From UBA3064 sp023258775 (GTDB taxonomy: Bacteria > Pseudomonadota > Gammaproteobacteria > Burkholderiales > Burkholderiaceae_E), in NCBI GenBank assembly GCA_044355655.1, contig JBIKXS010000052.1:1-16013 (forward strand): a DNA stretch of 16,013 bases, in the 5' to 3' direction. Shown here piece by piece: positions 1 through 6,900 of the stretch (its first letter is position 1; each line of letters opens with the position of its first letter). The notes below the pieces were generated by a model, which was not told the DNA's origin, made no database searches, and saw only the letters and a program-made list of their open reading frames with translations. Made by a program: the position numbers and the translations under genes.

Positions 1-125
1 GGGACAATGTGAAGATGACGGTGGCCTTGATTGCGCCGATTGCGATGGAGCAGGGGTTGCGCTTTGCGATTCGTGAGGGTGGTCGAACCGTCGGTGCAGG
101 CGTCGTCGCTAAAATCCTCGATTGA
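1..125 (+). CDS. tuf: Elongation factor Tu, C-terminal end (partial)
   Basis: The window opens inside this gene. The reading frame from base 3 gives 40 residues ending in REGGRTVGAGVVAKILD followed by TGA, the typical C-terminal strand of EF-Tu domain III. EF-Tu is the cytoplasmic GTPase that brings aminoacyl-tRNA to the ribosome; this end contributes to the domain that contacts tRNA. It lies 59 bases before the tRNA-Trp gene, a common arrangement in betaproteobacteria, so the tRNA is probably cotranscribed with it. The first two thirds of the visible codons are rich in G-ending forms (GTG, ACG, GCG, GGG), while the last dozen are mostly GTC, GCA, GCT and CTC. A second tuf begins at 15887. 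Identification is secure; the bulk of the gene is outside the window. Confidence 0.96.
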   Translation, partial: DNVKMTVALIAPIAMEQGLRFAIREGGRTVGAGVVAKILD

Positions 126-184
126 TCAAAACGCAGATCCGATCATTTGGGCACAAGCCTATTTTCGGATGATCCGAGTTGTAT

Positions 185-260
185 AGGGGCATAGCTCAAT
201 TGGCAGAGCGGCGGTCTCCAAAACCGCAGGTTGGGGGTTCGATTCCCTCTGCCCCTGCCA
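185..260 (+). tRNA. trpT: tRNA-Trp (anticodon CCA)
   Basis: A complete cloverleaf can be drawn. The acceptor stem AGGGGCA (185-191) pairs fully with TGCCCCT (250-256), followed by discriminator G257 and an encoded CCA (258-260). The anticodon stem GCGGT (211-215)/ACCGC (223-227) closes a 7-base loop CTCCAAA with anticodon CCA at 218-220. The T arm has loop TTCGATT with one G-U pair in its stem. CCA reads the only tryptophan codon, UGG. The gene sits between tuf and secE, the usual place for tRNA-Trp in beta- and many gammaproteobacteria, and is probably cut from the tuf transcript. Confidence 0.97.
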
Positions 261-269
261 ACAATCTGT

Positions 270-303
270 CCAGGCTCAGTAAAACGAGTCTGGCCTCTTT
301 TCC
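270..303 (+). terminator. Terminator-like hairpin between tRNA-Trp and secE
   Basis: CCAGGCTC (270-277) pairs with GAGTCTGG (286-293) through 8 pairs including one G-U, with an 8-base A-rich loop, followed by CCTCTTTTCC. This looks like a weak rho-independent terminator, or a fold that helps free the tRNA 3' end ten bases upstream. The T-run is short and interrupted, so read-through into secE is likely. The secE ribosome-binding site follows within a few bases of the T-rich stretch. Function is inferred from shape only. Confidence 0.42.
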
Positions 304-313
304 AAAAGGTTAG

Positions 314-709
314 GTGCGTCGCATCGTGGCAAGTCAGCATGAGGAGTTAAAGCCGGGGTCGGCCGACCACGCCAAGCTGATTGCGGCGGCTTGCTGTGTG
401 CTCGCCGGATTGATCGGGTTTTACTGGCTCTCGTCCCAAGCTCTGGCCTTGCGGATTTTGGTGGTGATTGTGGGGTTTCTTGCGGCGGCGGGGGTGGCGT
501 ACACCTCCGCGCAAGGCCAGCAATTTTTGCGTTTTGCAAAAGAGGCATGGGCTGAAACCCGAAGGGTAGTTTGGCCTGAGCGTAGGGAAACCATTCAGAT
601 GACGCTTACGGTCTTTGGTTTTGTGGTGATCGCGGCCTTGTTCTTATGGATCGTTGATAAATCGCTCGAGTGGATTTTGTACGGTCTCATCCTGGGGTGG
701 AAAAGCTGA
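314..709 (+). CDS. secE: Preprotein translocase subunit SecE
   Basis: This 131-residue inner-membrane protein is the small stabilising subunit of the SecYEG protein export channel. Three hydrophobic segments are visible, at about residues 22-40, 44-67 and 96-127, giving the three-helix form of E. coli-type SecE rather than the one-helix form of many other bacteria. Between the second and third lies the conserved amphipathic stretch AWAETRRVVWPERRETIQMT, the family signature that clamps SecY. The start chosen is GTG at 314, with AAGG at 306-309 only four bases upstream; an in-frame GTG at 326 is a possible alternative with a poorer ribosome-binding site. The TGA stop shares its last base with the nusG ATG, so the two are translationally coupled. 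SecE next to NusG is a near-universal bacterial pairing. Confidence 0.95.
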   Translation: MRRIVASQHEELKPGSADHAKLIAAACCVLAGLIGFYWLSSQALALRILVVIVGFLAAAGVAYTSAQGQQFLRFAKEAWAETRRVVWPERRETIQMTLTVFGFVVIAALFLWIVDKSLEWILYGLILGWKS

Positions 710-1242
710 TGAGCAAGCGGTGGTATGTGGTACATGCCTACTCCGGCATGGAAAAAAGTGTGGGGCGTGCCATCCAGGAACGGATCGACCGAGCGGAAAT
801 GCAGTCTTATTTCGGCCGGATTTTGGTTCCCACGGAGGAAGTGGTCGAAATGAAAAACGGACAGCGAACGATTTCTGAGCGTCGGTTTTTCCCAGGCTAT
901 GTCTTTGTGGAAATGGAACTGACCGATGAATCCTGGCACTTGGTGAAAAACACCAATAAGGTGACTGGCTTTGTTGGTGGAAGTGGTCATAAGCCAACGC
1001 CAATTCCTGAAAAAGATGTCGAGAAAATTCTTGCTCAGATTCAGGAAGGGGTCGAAAAGCCTCGGCCTAAGGTTTTGTTTGAGGTCGGCGAAATGGTGCG
1101 TGTCAAGGATGGGCCGTTCACTGATTTCAATGGCAGTGTCGAGGAAGTGAACTACGAAAAAAGTCGTCTTAGGGTTTCGGTCACGATTTTTGGTCGTGCC
1201 ACACCCGTTGAACTTGAGTTCGGTCAAGTTGAAAAGCTTTGA
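709..1242 (+). CDS. nusG: Transcription termination/antitermination factor NusG
   Basis: This is a 177-residue NusG, close to the E. coli length of 181. The N-terminal NGN domain (about residues 4-105) opens with KRWYVVHAYSGMEKSV and contains RRFFPGYVFVEM, the surface that binds the polymerase clamp. The C-terminal KOW domain (about 124-177) includes VGEMVRVKDGPFTDFNGSVE and ends GQVEKL; in E. coli this domain binds Rho or ribosomal protein S10. NusG keeps RNA polymerase moving and links it to Rho and the leading ribosome. The ATG at 709 was chosen over an upstream in-frame GTG because it gives the family N-terminus, overlaps the secE stop by one base, and has a purine-rich GGGGTGG at 694-700. 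Its target polymerase subunits are encoded in the same cluster. Confidence 0.98.
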   Translation: MSKRWYVVHAYSGMEKSVGRAIQERIDRAEMQSYFGRILVPTEEVVEMKNGQRTISERRFFPGYVFVEMELTDESWHLVKNTNKVTGFVGGSGHKPTPIPEKDVEKILAQIQEGVEKPRPKVLFEVGEMVRVKDGPFTDFNGSVEEVNYEKSRLRVSVTIFGRATPVELEFGQVEKL

Positions 1243-1287
1243 CTGGTTTATGTGTCTGAGGAGCAGCAGTAGGCGTTACCAAGTCGG

Positions 1288-1354
1288 CAAACGCATCAAG
1301 CATTGATGCAGGCCGCTTAATTGCGCTGAACTTGCGTTTGAACTCGTAAAGGAG
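1288..1354 (+). promoter_or_regulatory. Structured rplK leader, candidate L1 autoregulation site
   Basis: The 119-base nusG-rplK spacer holds two overlapping folds. A tight hairpin pairs GCATCAA (1293-1299) with TTGATGC (1303-1309) around a 3-base loop. A longer-range pairing joins CAAACGCA (1288-1295) to TGCGTTTG (1333-1340), just before the rplK ribosome-binding site AAAGGAG (1348-1354). The two share bases 1293-1295, so they compete at their edges. In E. coli, excess L1 binds the mRNA leader of rplK and represses both L11 and L1, so an L1 target is expected here. That this fold is the target is inference; I did not match the L1 binding motif base by base. Confidence 0.4.
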
Positions 1355-1361
1355 AGCCTTC

Positions 1362-1793
1362 GTGGCAAAAAAAGTCGTAGGTTATGTCAAGCTGCAGGTC
1401 CCTGCAGGAAAAGCCAATCCATCACCGCCGATCGGCCCAGCGCTTGGTCAGCGTGGTCTAAACATCATGGAGTTTTGTAAAGCCTTCAATGCCCAAACAC
1501 AGGGTATGGAACCAGGCCTGCCAATCCCAGTGGTGATTACAGCATTTGCCGATAAGAGCTTCACCTTCGTGATGAAGACGCCGCCGGCTAGTATTTTGAT
1601 CAAAAAGGCCGCAAAGGTCGACAAAGGATCGTCCAAACCGCATAGCGAGAAAGTTGGCAAGATAAGCCGCGCGCAAGTTGAAGATATCGCCAAGTTAAAG
1701 ATGCCTGACCTCACGGCAGCCGATCTCGAAGCAGGGGTACGAACGATTGCTGGCTCGGCACGCAGCATGGGTATTGTGGTGGAGGGTCTGTAA
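1362..1793 (+). CDS. rplK: 50S ribosomal protein L11
   Basis: This is a 143-residue L11, about the E. coli length. The N-terminal domain carries the conserved proline-rich PSPPIGPALGQRG (residues 20-32), the part that moves when elongation factors and release factors bind; it is also where thiostrepton resistance mutations fall in other bacteria. The C-terminal domain (about 73-143) binds the 23S rRNA GTPase-centre region and ends in GSARSMGIVVEGL. The start is GTG at 1362 with a strong AAAGGAG at 1348-1354, seven bases upstream. The stop TAA overlaps the rplA ATG by one base (TAATG), so L11 and L1 are made from one coupled message, as in the E. coli L11 operon. Confidence 0.98.
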   Translation: MAKKVVGYVKLQVPAGKANPSPPIGPALGQRGLNIMEFCKAFNAQTQGMEPGLPIPVVITAFADKSFTFVMKTPPASILIKKAAKVDKGSSKPHSEKVGKISRAQVEDIAKLKMPDLTAADLEAGVRTIAGSARSMGIVVEGL

Positions 1794-2500
1794 TGGCACG
1801 CTTATCGAAACGTCAAAAATCAATTCGCGAAAAGCTCGACACGCAGAAGCTCTACCCGCTTCCAGATGGCCTTTCCTTGGTGAAATCCTGCGCGACAGCC
1901 AAGTTCGACGAGTCTATCGATGTCGCGGTTCAGCTAGGGATCGACGCCAAAAAGTCTGACCAGCTTGTTCGCGGCTCAGTGGTGCTGCCTGCCGGTACCG
2001 GCAAGTCTGTTCGCGTCGCCGTTTTTACCTCTGGTGCTAAGGCCGACGAGGCACGGGCTGCGGGCGCCGAAATTGTTGGCATGGAAGATCTTGCCGAGCG
2101 CGTCAAGGCTGGTCAGCTCGACTTTGATGTGGTGATTGCCTCTCCGGATGCAATGCGAGTGGTCGGTGCCCTTGGCCAGATTCTTGGGCCGCGTGGTTTG
2201 ATGCCCAACCCCAAAGTTGGCACGGTCACACCCGATGTGGTGACCGCGGTCAAGAACGCCAAGGCGGGTCAGGTGCAATACCGTACCGACAAGGCAGGGA
2301 TTATTCATTGCACCATTGGCCGGGCTTCGTTTGCCGAAGATGCACTGACCACTAATTTACGCGCGCTCATTGATGCATTGAATCGCGCCAAGCCGGCTAC
2401 CTCGAAAGGCGTTTACCTGCGAAAGGTTGCTTTGTCGAGCACGATGGGCATCGGCGTGAAGCTTGACGTATCAGCATTTAGCGTCCAGGCCAAGGCCTGA
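1793..2500 (+). CDS. rplA: 50S ribosomal protein L1
   Basis: This is a 235-residue L1, full length for the family (E. coli 234). The N-terminus MARLSKRQKSIREKLD is typical, and the signature GPRGLMPNPKVGTVT spans residues 132-146 in the second domain. L1 binds 23S rRNA in the mobile stalk next to the E site, where it helps deadenylated-type (deacylated) tRNA leave, and in E. coli it also represses translation of rplK-rplA by binding the leader. The ATG overlaps the rplK stop by one base; its ribosome-binding site GGAGGG (1781-1786) lies inside the rplK coding end, fitting translational coupling. It is followed by a 268-base spacer before rplJ. Confidence 0.98.
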   Translation: MARLSKRQKSIREKLDTQKLYPLPDGLSLVKSCATAKFDESIDVAVQLGIDAKKSDQLVRGSVVLPAGTGKSVRVAVFTSGAKADEARAAGAEIVGMEDLAERVKAGQLDFDVVIASPDAMRVVGALGQILGPRGLMPNPKVGTVTPDVVTAVKNAKAGQVQYRTDKAGIIHCTIGRASFAEDALTTNLRALIDALNRAKPATSKGVYLRKVALSSTMGIGVKLDVSAFSVQAKA

Positions 2501-2563
2501 GCGTTGTAGTGACTTTGGGGTTGTCGTGAGTCAGCAATCGCTGAAACGCGACAAGTCGTCAAA

Positions 2564-2700
2564 GACCGCAGGGGGACGAAGCTGTTCCTCAATTGCCAGA
2601 TATAACTGGCGCCCTGCGCAGATGGCGGTCCTGAAGCAAGGATGTCACAACACCATGGTGGTGCAACCCTCGGTTGAGGCAGCATGGTGTTTTGGTTCCG
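2564..2700 (+). ncRNA. Structured rplJ leader, candidate L10 leader
   Basis: The 268-base rplA-rplJ spacer (2501-2768) holds nested structure. GACC (2564-2567) pairs with GGTC (2627-2630), and GCAGGG (2568-2573) pairs with CCCTGC (2612-2617), leaving a one-sided bulge at 2618-2626 that contains GCGCAGATG. Inside is hairpin GCCAG/CTGGC (2595-2599 and 2606-2610) with loop ATATAA. Downstream, AACACCATG (2649-2657) pairs perfectly with CATGGTGTT (2683-2691), enclosing a small CAACC/GGTTG hairpin (2664-2675 region) and followed by TTTGG. In E. coli the L10-(L7/L12) complex binds a kink-turn fold in this leader and blocks rplJL translation (Rfam L10_leader). The position and bulged stem fit; family membership was not tested. 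Confidence 0.55.
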
Positions 2701-2768
2701 ATTTCGGTCGCCGTGTTAGCAACGGATGAAGGGTTTCACGACCTTGAGTCCTTATGAGGAGCTAGACC

Positions 2769-3296
2769 GTGGGTCTTAACCGAAGTGAAAAGGCAGTTGT
2801 AATCGATGAGGTGCGTGCACAAGTGGCGCAATCCCAGGCGATTATTCTTGCTGAGTACCGTGGTCTGGGTGTAGGTGCTTTGACCGAGTTGCGAAAGCAG
2901 GCTCGCACGCAAGGCATTTATTTGCGCGTTCTCAAGAACACGCTGGCGCGCCGCGCTGTATCGGGCACGTCGTTTGAGGGTCTGGCCGACAAAATGGTTG
3001 GACCCCTCATGTACGGCATGTCTACCGATCCAGTGTCTGCTGCCAAGGTCTTGAGTGCATTTGCCAAAGGTAACGACAAGCTCGTGCTCAAGGCAGGCGC
3101 ATTGCCCAACTATGTGATGGACGAGCAAGGTGTGAAGGCACTCGCCAACATGCCAAGCCGTGAGGAATTGCTTGCAACCCTTTTGGGAACCTTGCAAGCA
3201 CCTGTCGCTAAGTTGGCTCGCACCCTCAACGAAGTACCTGGCAAGTTTGTTCGCACCCTCGCTGCGCTCGAAGAAAAGCGCAAAGCCGAGGCTTGA
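2769..3296 (+). CDS. rplJ: 50S ribosomal protein L10 (stalk base)
   Basis: This is a 175-residue L10, slightly longer than E. coli's 165. The N-terminal globular part opens MGLNRSEKAVVIDEV and contains ILAEYRGLGVGALTELRKQA, the segment that binds 23S rRNA with L11. The C-terminal half ends in a long lysine/alanine-rich helix (LARTLNEVPGKFVRTLAALEEKRKAEA region) on which L7/L12 dimers dock. The start is GTG at 2769 with AGGAG at 2757-2761, seven bases upstream. The preceding leader is the expected place for feedback repression by the L10-L12 complex. It is followed by rplL after 59 bases, the standard stalk operon. Confidence 0.97.
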   Translation: MGLNRSEKAVVIDEVRAQVAQSQAIILAEYRGLGVGALTELRKQARTQGIYLRVLKNTLARRAVSGTSFEGLADKMVGPLMYGMSTDPVSAAKVLSAFAKGNDKLVLKAGALPNYVMDEQGVKALANMPSREELLATLLGTLQAPVAKLARTLNEVPGKFVRTLAALEEKRKAEA

Positions 3297-3355
3297 TCCC
3301 AACCCATATCGATCGCAACACGAAATCGACATCTCAATTTTTCGGAGTTTTTATT

Positions 3356-3730
3356 ATGTCTAAAGAGCAAATCCTCGATGCTATCGCCTCGATGACGGTA
3401 TTAGAGTTAGCCGACCTCATCAAGATGATTGAAGAGAAATTCGGCGTTTCGGCTGCCGCCGCCGCTGTCGCTGTTGCCGCGCCCGCATCGGCTGCTGCAG
3501 CACCGGCTGCTGAAGAGAAGACCGAGTTCACCGTGCTGCTTGCGGCCACGGGTGAGAAGAAGGTTGAGGTCATTAAAGTGGTTCGCGCTGCAACCGGTCT
3601 TGGACTGAAAGAAGCCAAGGACTTGGTCGATGGTGCACCCAAGGCCGTGAAAGAGGGTATTTCCAAGGCAGACGCCGAAGCACTCAAAAAACAGCTCGAG
3701 GATGCAGGCGCAAAAGTCGAGCTCAAGTAA
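3356..3730 (+). CDS. rplL: 50S ribosomal protein L7/L12
   Basis: This is a 124-residue L7/L12. Residues 1-30 form the dimerisation domain (MSKEQILDAIASMTVLELAD). Residues 32-52 are a flexible hinge made almost only of alanine, valine and proline. Residues 55-124 are the globular domain that recruits EF-Tu, EF-G and other translational GTPases, with the conserved IKVVRAATGLGLKEAKDLVD. It is the only ribosomal protein present in several copies per ribosome. The ATG at 3356 with GGAG at 3344-3347 (eight bases away) was chosen; an in-frame TTG at 3293 overlapping the rplJ stop would add 21 residues not found in the family. The hinge codons make a locally GC-rich patch. Confidence 0.98.
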   Translation: MSKEQILDAIASMTVLELADLIKMIEEKFGVSAAAAAVAVAAPASAAAAPAAEEKTEFTVLLAATGEKKVEVIKVVRAATGLGLKEAKDLVDGAPKAVKEGISKADAEALKKQLEDAGAKVELK

Positions 3731-3779
3731 TCGAAGCCTGTTGCATGGTCACTGCGTTACAACACGCATTGCCGTTCTA

Positions 3780-3817
3780 ACCCAAAATCTCCAGCCGCAA
3801 GGCGAGGGGTTTTGGGT
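3780..3817 (+). terminator. Attenuator-like hairpin between rplL and rpoB
   Basis: ACCCAAAA (3780-3787) pairs perfectly with TTTTGGGT (3810-3817). The stem continues through TCTC/GGGG with two G-U pairs, and after a small internal loop is capped by GCC-GCAA-GGC, a GNRA tetraloop (3795-3804 region). The bases that follow (CTTGTTGTCTTC) are T-rich but interrupted, so termination would be partial. In E. coli a partial terminator at this exact place lowers rpoBC expression relative to the ribosomal genes, and RNase III also cuts there; the same role is inferred here. Confidence 0.62.
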
Positions 3818-3949
3818 CTTGTTGTCTTCATGGTTTGTAAAACACGATTTACAGACTGTTTTTAGAAGCTTGTGTGGTGCAAAAGTCTAGAGCTTGCGCG
3901 CCGAGCGAGTTTCGGATTTTCATGCCCGATGTGATTGAGGGGATTGTCC

Positions 3950-6900
3950 ATGGCTTATTCGTATACTGAGAAAAAGCGCATACGCAAGAGTTTTGCCAAG
4001 CGCCGCGCTGTGCTGGAAGTACCTTATTTGCTTGCAACGCAAATTGCTTCCTACACGCATTTTCTACAGGCTGACATTGCAGCGTCCGCCAGAGAAAATG
4101 ACGGCTTACAGGCGGCATTTCGGTCTATTTTTCCGATTGTTTCTCATAACGACATGGCAAGACTCGAGTTTGTCAGCTACAACCTTGGCGCGCCCGCATT
4201 TGACATCAAGGAAAGCCAGCAGCGTGGTCTTTCTTATGTAGCACCGCTGAGAGCGAAGGTTCGCCTGGTGATCATGGATCGTGAATCACCCAAGACTGTG
4301 AAAGAAATCAAAGAGCAAGAGGTTTACATGGGGGAGCTTCCCCTGATGACACCCACCGGTTCGTTTGTGATCAACGGTACCGAAAGGGTTATCGTGTCTC
4401 AGTTGCATCGATCGCCAGGTGTTTTCTTTGAACATGACCGTGGTAAAACTCATAGCTCTGGGAAGTTACTCTTTTCAGCGCGGATTATTCCCTACCGTGG
4501 TTCCTGGCTCGATTTCGAATTTGATCCGAAAGATATTCTCTATTTCCGAGTTGATCGTCGACGCAAGATGCCAGCGACGATTCTGCTAAAAGCAATCGGC
4601 ATGACGGTCGAACAAATACTCGCCGCGTATTTTCAGTTCGATAGCTTTAGCCTTCAATCTGAGGGCGCAACGATGGAATTGGTGGTGGAGCGTTTGCGCG
4701 GGGAAATCGCTCGCTTTGATATCAACGATCGAGATGGAAAACTGATCGTTGCAAGAGATAAGCGCATCACGGCAAAACATATCCGCGAGCTTGACCAGGC
4801 TGGAATTAAGCGCATTAGCGTGCCCGAAGACTTTCTGCTCGGGCGCACGCTTGCGAGCAACCTGGTTGTTGCAGATACGGGCGAATTAGTTGCCAAAGCA
4901 AACGATGAAATTACCGAGGAAGTACTCGGCAAGATGCGTGATGCTGGTGTTCAAGAATTTCAAACGCTGTACACCAACGATCTCGACCAGGGACCTTATA
5001 TTTCGCAAACACTGCGTATCGACGAGACAGTCGATCAACTGGCCGCAAGAATTGCGATATACCGCATGATGCGTCCTGGCGAACCTCCGACCGAGGATGC
5101 GGTTGAGGCCTTGTTTAATCGTCTTTTTTATAGCGCCGAGACCTACGACTTATCCAAGGTCGGCCGCATGAAGTTTAACCGTCGTGTCAGTCGCGACGAG
5201 CTAACCGGCCCGATGACACTTGTCAACGACGATATCCTGGCCGTGATCCGTATTCTGGTCGACTTGCGCAATGGCCGCGGTGAAATCGACGATATTGATC
5301 ACCTTGGCAATCGTCGTGTGCGCTGTGTGGGCGAACTTGCCGAGAATCAGTTTCGCGCTGGTCTTGTGCGGGTAGAGCGCGCTGTCAAGGAGCGCTTGGG
5401 CCAGGCAGAAACTGAAAATCTGATGCCCCATGATTTGATCAATTCAAAGCCAATCTCAGCGGCTATCCGTGAGTTTTTTGGCTCAAGCCAACTATCTCAG
5501 TTTATGGATCAAACCAATCCGCTTTCTGAGATCACTCATAAGCGCAGGGTATCTGCGCTCGGCCCAGGCGGTCTTACGCGTGAACGGGCAGGCTTTGAGG
5601 TGCGCGATGTGCATCCAACCCACTATGGTCGGGTATGTCCGATTGAAACACCTGAAGGCCCAAATATCGGCTTGATCAATTCATTGGCGCTTTACGCAAG
5701 ATTGAATCAATATGGCTTTCTGGAAACGCCATACCGCAAGGTCAACGATGGCAAAGTAAGCGATGAGATCGAGTACTTGTCTGCGATCGAAGAAGGTCGT
5801 TATGTGATTGCCCAGGCCAACTCAGAAATCGACGCTGAAGGCCGGCTAACTGGCGAATTGGTATCAATCCGTAAAGGTGGCGAGACTGAATTAACCTCGC
5901 CTGCCAATGTGCAGTACATGGATGTTGCGCCTAGCCAGATCGTATCGGTGGCTGCCTCGCTCATTCCCTTTCTTGAGCACGATGATGCAAACCGAGCCTT
6001 AATGGGTTCAAACATGCAAAGACAGGCTGTGCCCTGCCTGCGACCCGAGAAACCTTTAGTTGGAACAGGCATCGAGAGAACTTGTGCGGTTGACTCGGGC
6101 ACGGTGGTGACTGCGCATCGTGGCGGTGTTGTTGATTATGTTGATGCCAACCGGGTTGTGATTAGGGTTAATGACGATGAGACCGTGGCTGGCGAGGTGG
6201 GTGTTGATATTTATAACCTTATCAAATATACCCGTTCAAACCAAAACACCAACATCAATCAGCGACCAATCGTTCGCCGTGGCGATGTGATCGCACAGGG
6301 CGATGTGATCGCTGACGGAGCTTCCACCGATTTGGGTGAACTGGCGCTTGGGCAGAATATGATGGTCGCCTTTATGCCCTGGAACGGATACAACTTTGAA
6401 GACTCGATTCTCATCTCCGAGAAAGTCGTCTCAGACGACCGTTATACATCGATACATATTGAAGAACTGTCAGTCCTCGCCCGCGACACCAAGCTTGGAC
6501 CTGAAGAGATAACGCGCGATATTTCGAATTTATCCGAAGGGCAGCTTTCGCGTCTTGATGACTCAGGCATTGTTTATATCGGTGCAGAAGTCCACGCCGG
6601 TGATGTTTTAGTTGGCAAGGTCACCCCCAAGGGCGAAACCCAGTTAACGCCCGAAGAAAAACTGCTGCGTGCAATTTTTGGTGAAAAAGCAAGCGATGTA
6701 AAAGATACGTCTTTACGTGTTCCCTCTGGTATGAGTGGCACGGTGATTGATGTGCAAGTTTTCACCCGCGAAGGCATCACCCGCGATAAGCGCGCACAGT
6801 CGATTATTGATGATGAGTTAAAGCGCTTCCGCTTAGACCTAAACGATCAGCTTCGTATTGTTGAAAATGATAGTTTTGCGCGTATCGAGCGTTTGTTAGT

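Noticed and set aside
131..180. Hairpin or promoter before tRNA-Trp (ATCCGA/TCGGAT)
   Set aside because: Only six pairs with a long loop, and no -35/-10 pair at the right distance; the tRNA is more simply read from the tuf transcript.
595..1227. Open frame of 210 codons on the minus strand across nusG
   Set aside because: It lies opposite the conserved nusG frame, has no recognisable motif, and is a by-product of codon bias on the coding strand.
2578..2606. Promoter for rplJ with TATAAC as -10 box
   Set aside because: No acceptable -35 box lies 16-18 bases upstream, and the TATAAC sequence is the loop and stem of a hairpin.
2736..3332. Open frame of 198 codons on the minus strand across rplJ
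   Set aside because: It is the shadow of rplJ, with no family features and no ribosome-binding context supporting expression.
3848..3876. Promoter for rpoB with TTTACA as -35 box
   Set aside because: No -10-like sequence is found at a 16-18 base spacing.
3935..3949. Upstream TTG start for rpoB
   Set aside because: The TTG overlaps the GAGGGGA ribosome-binding site that serves the ATG at 3950, and the extra residues are not part of the beta-subunit N-terminus.
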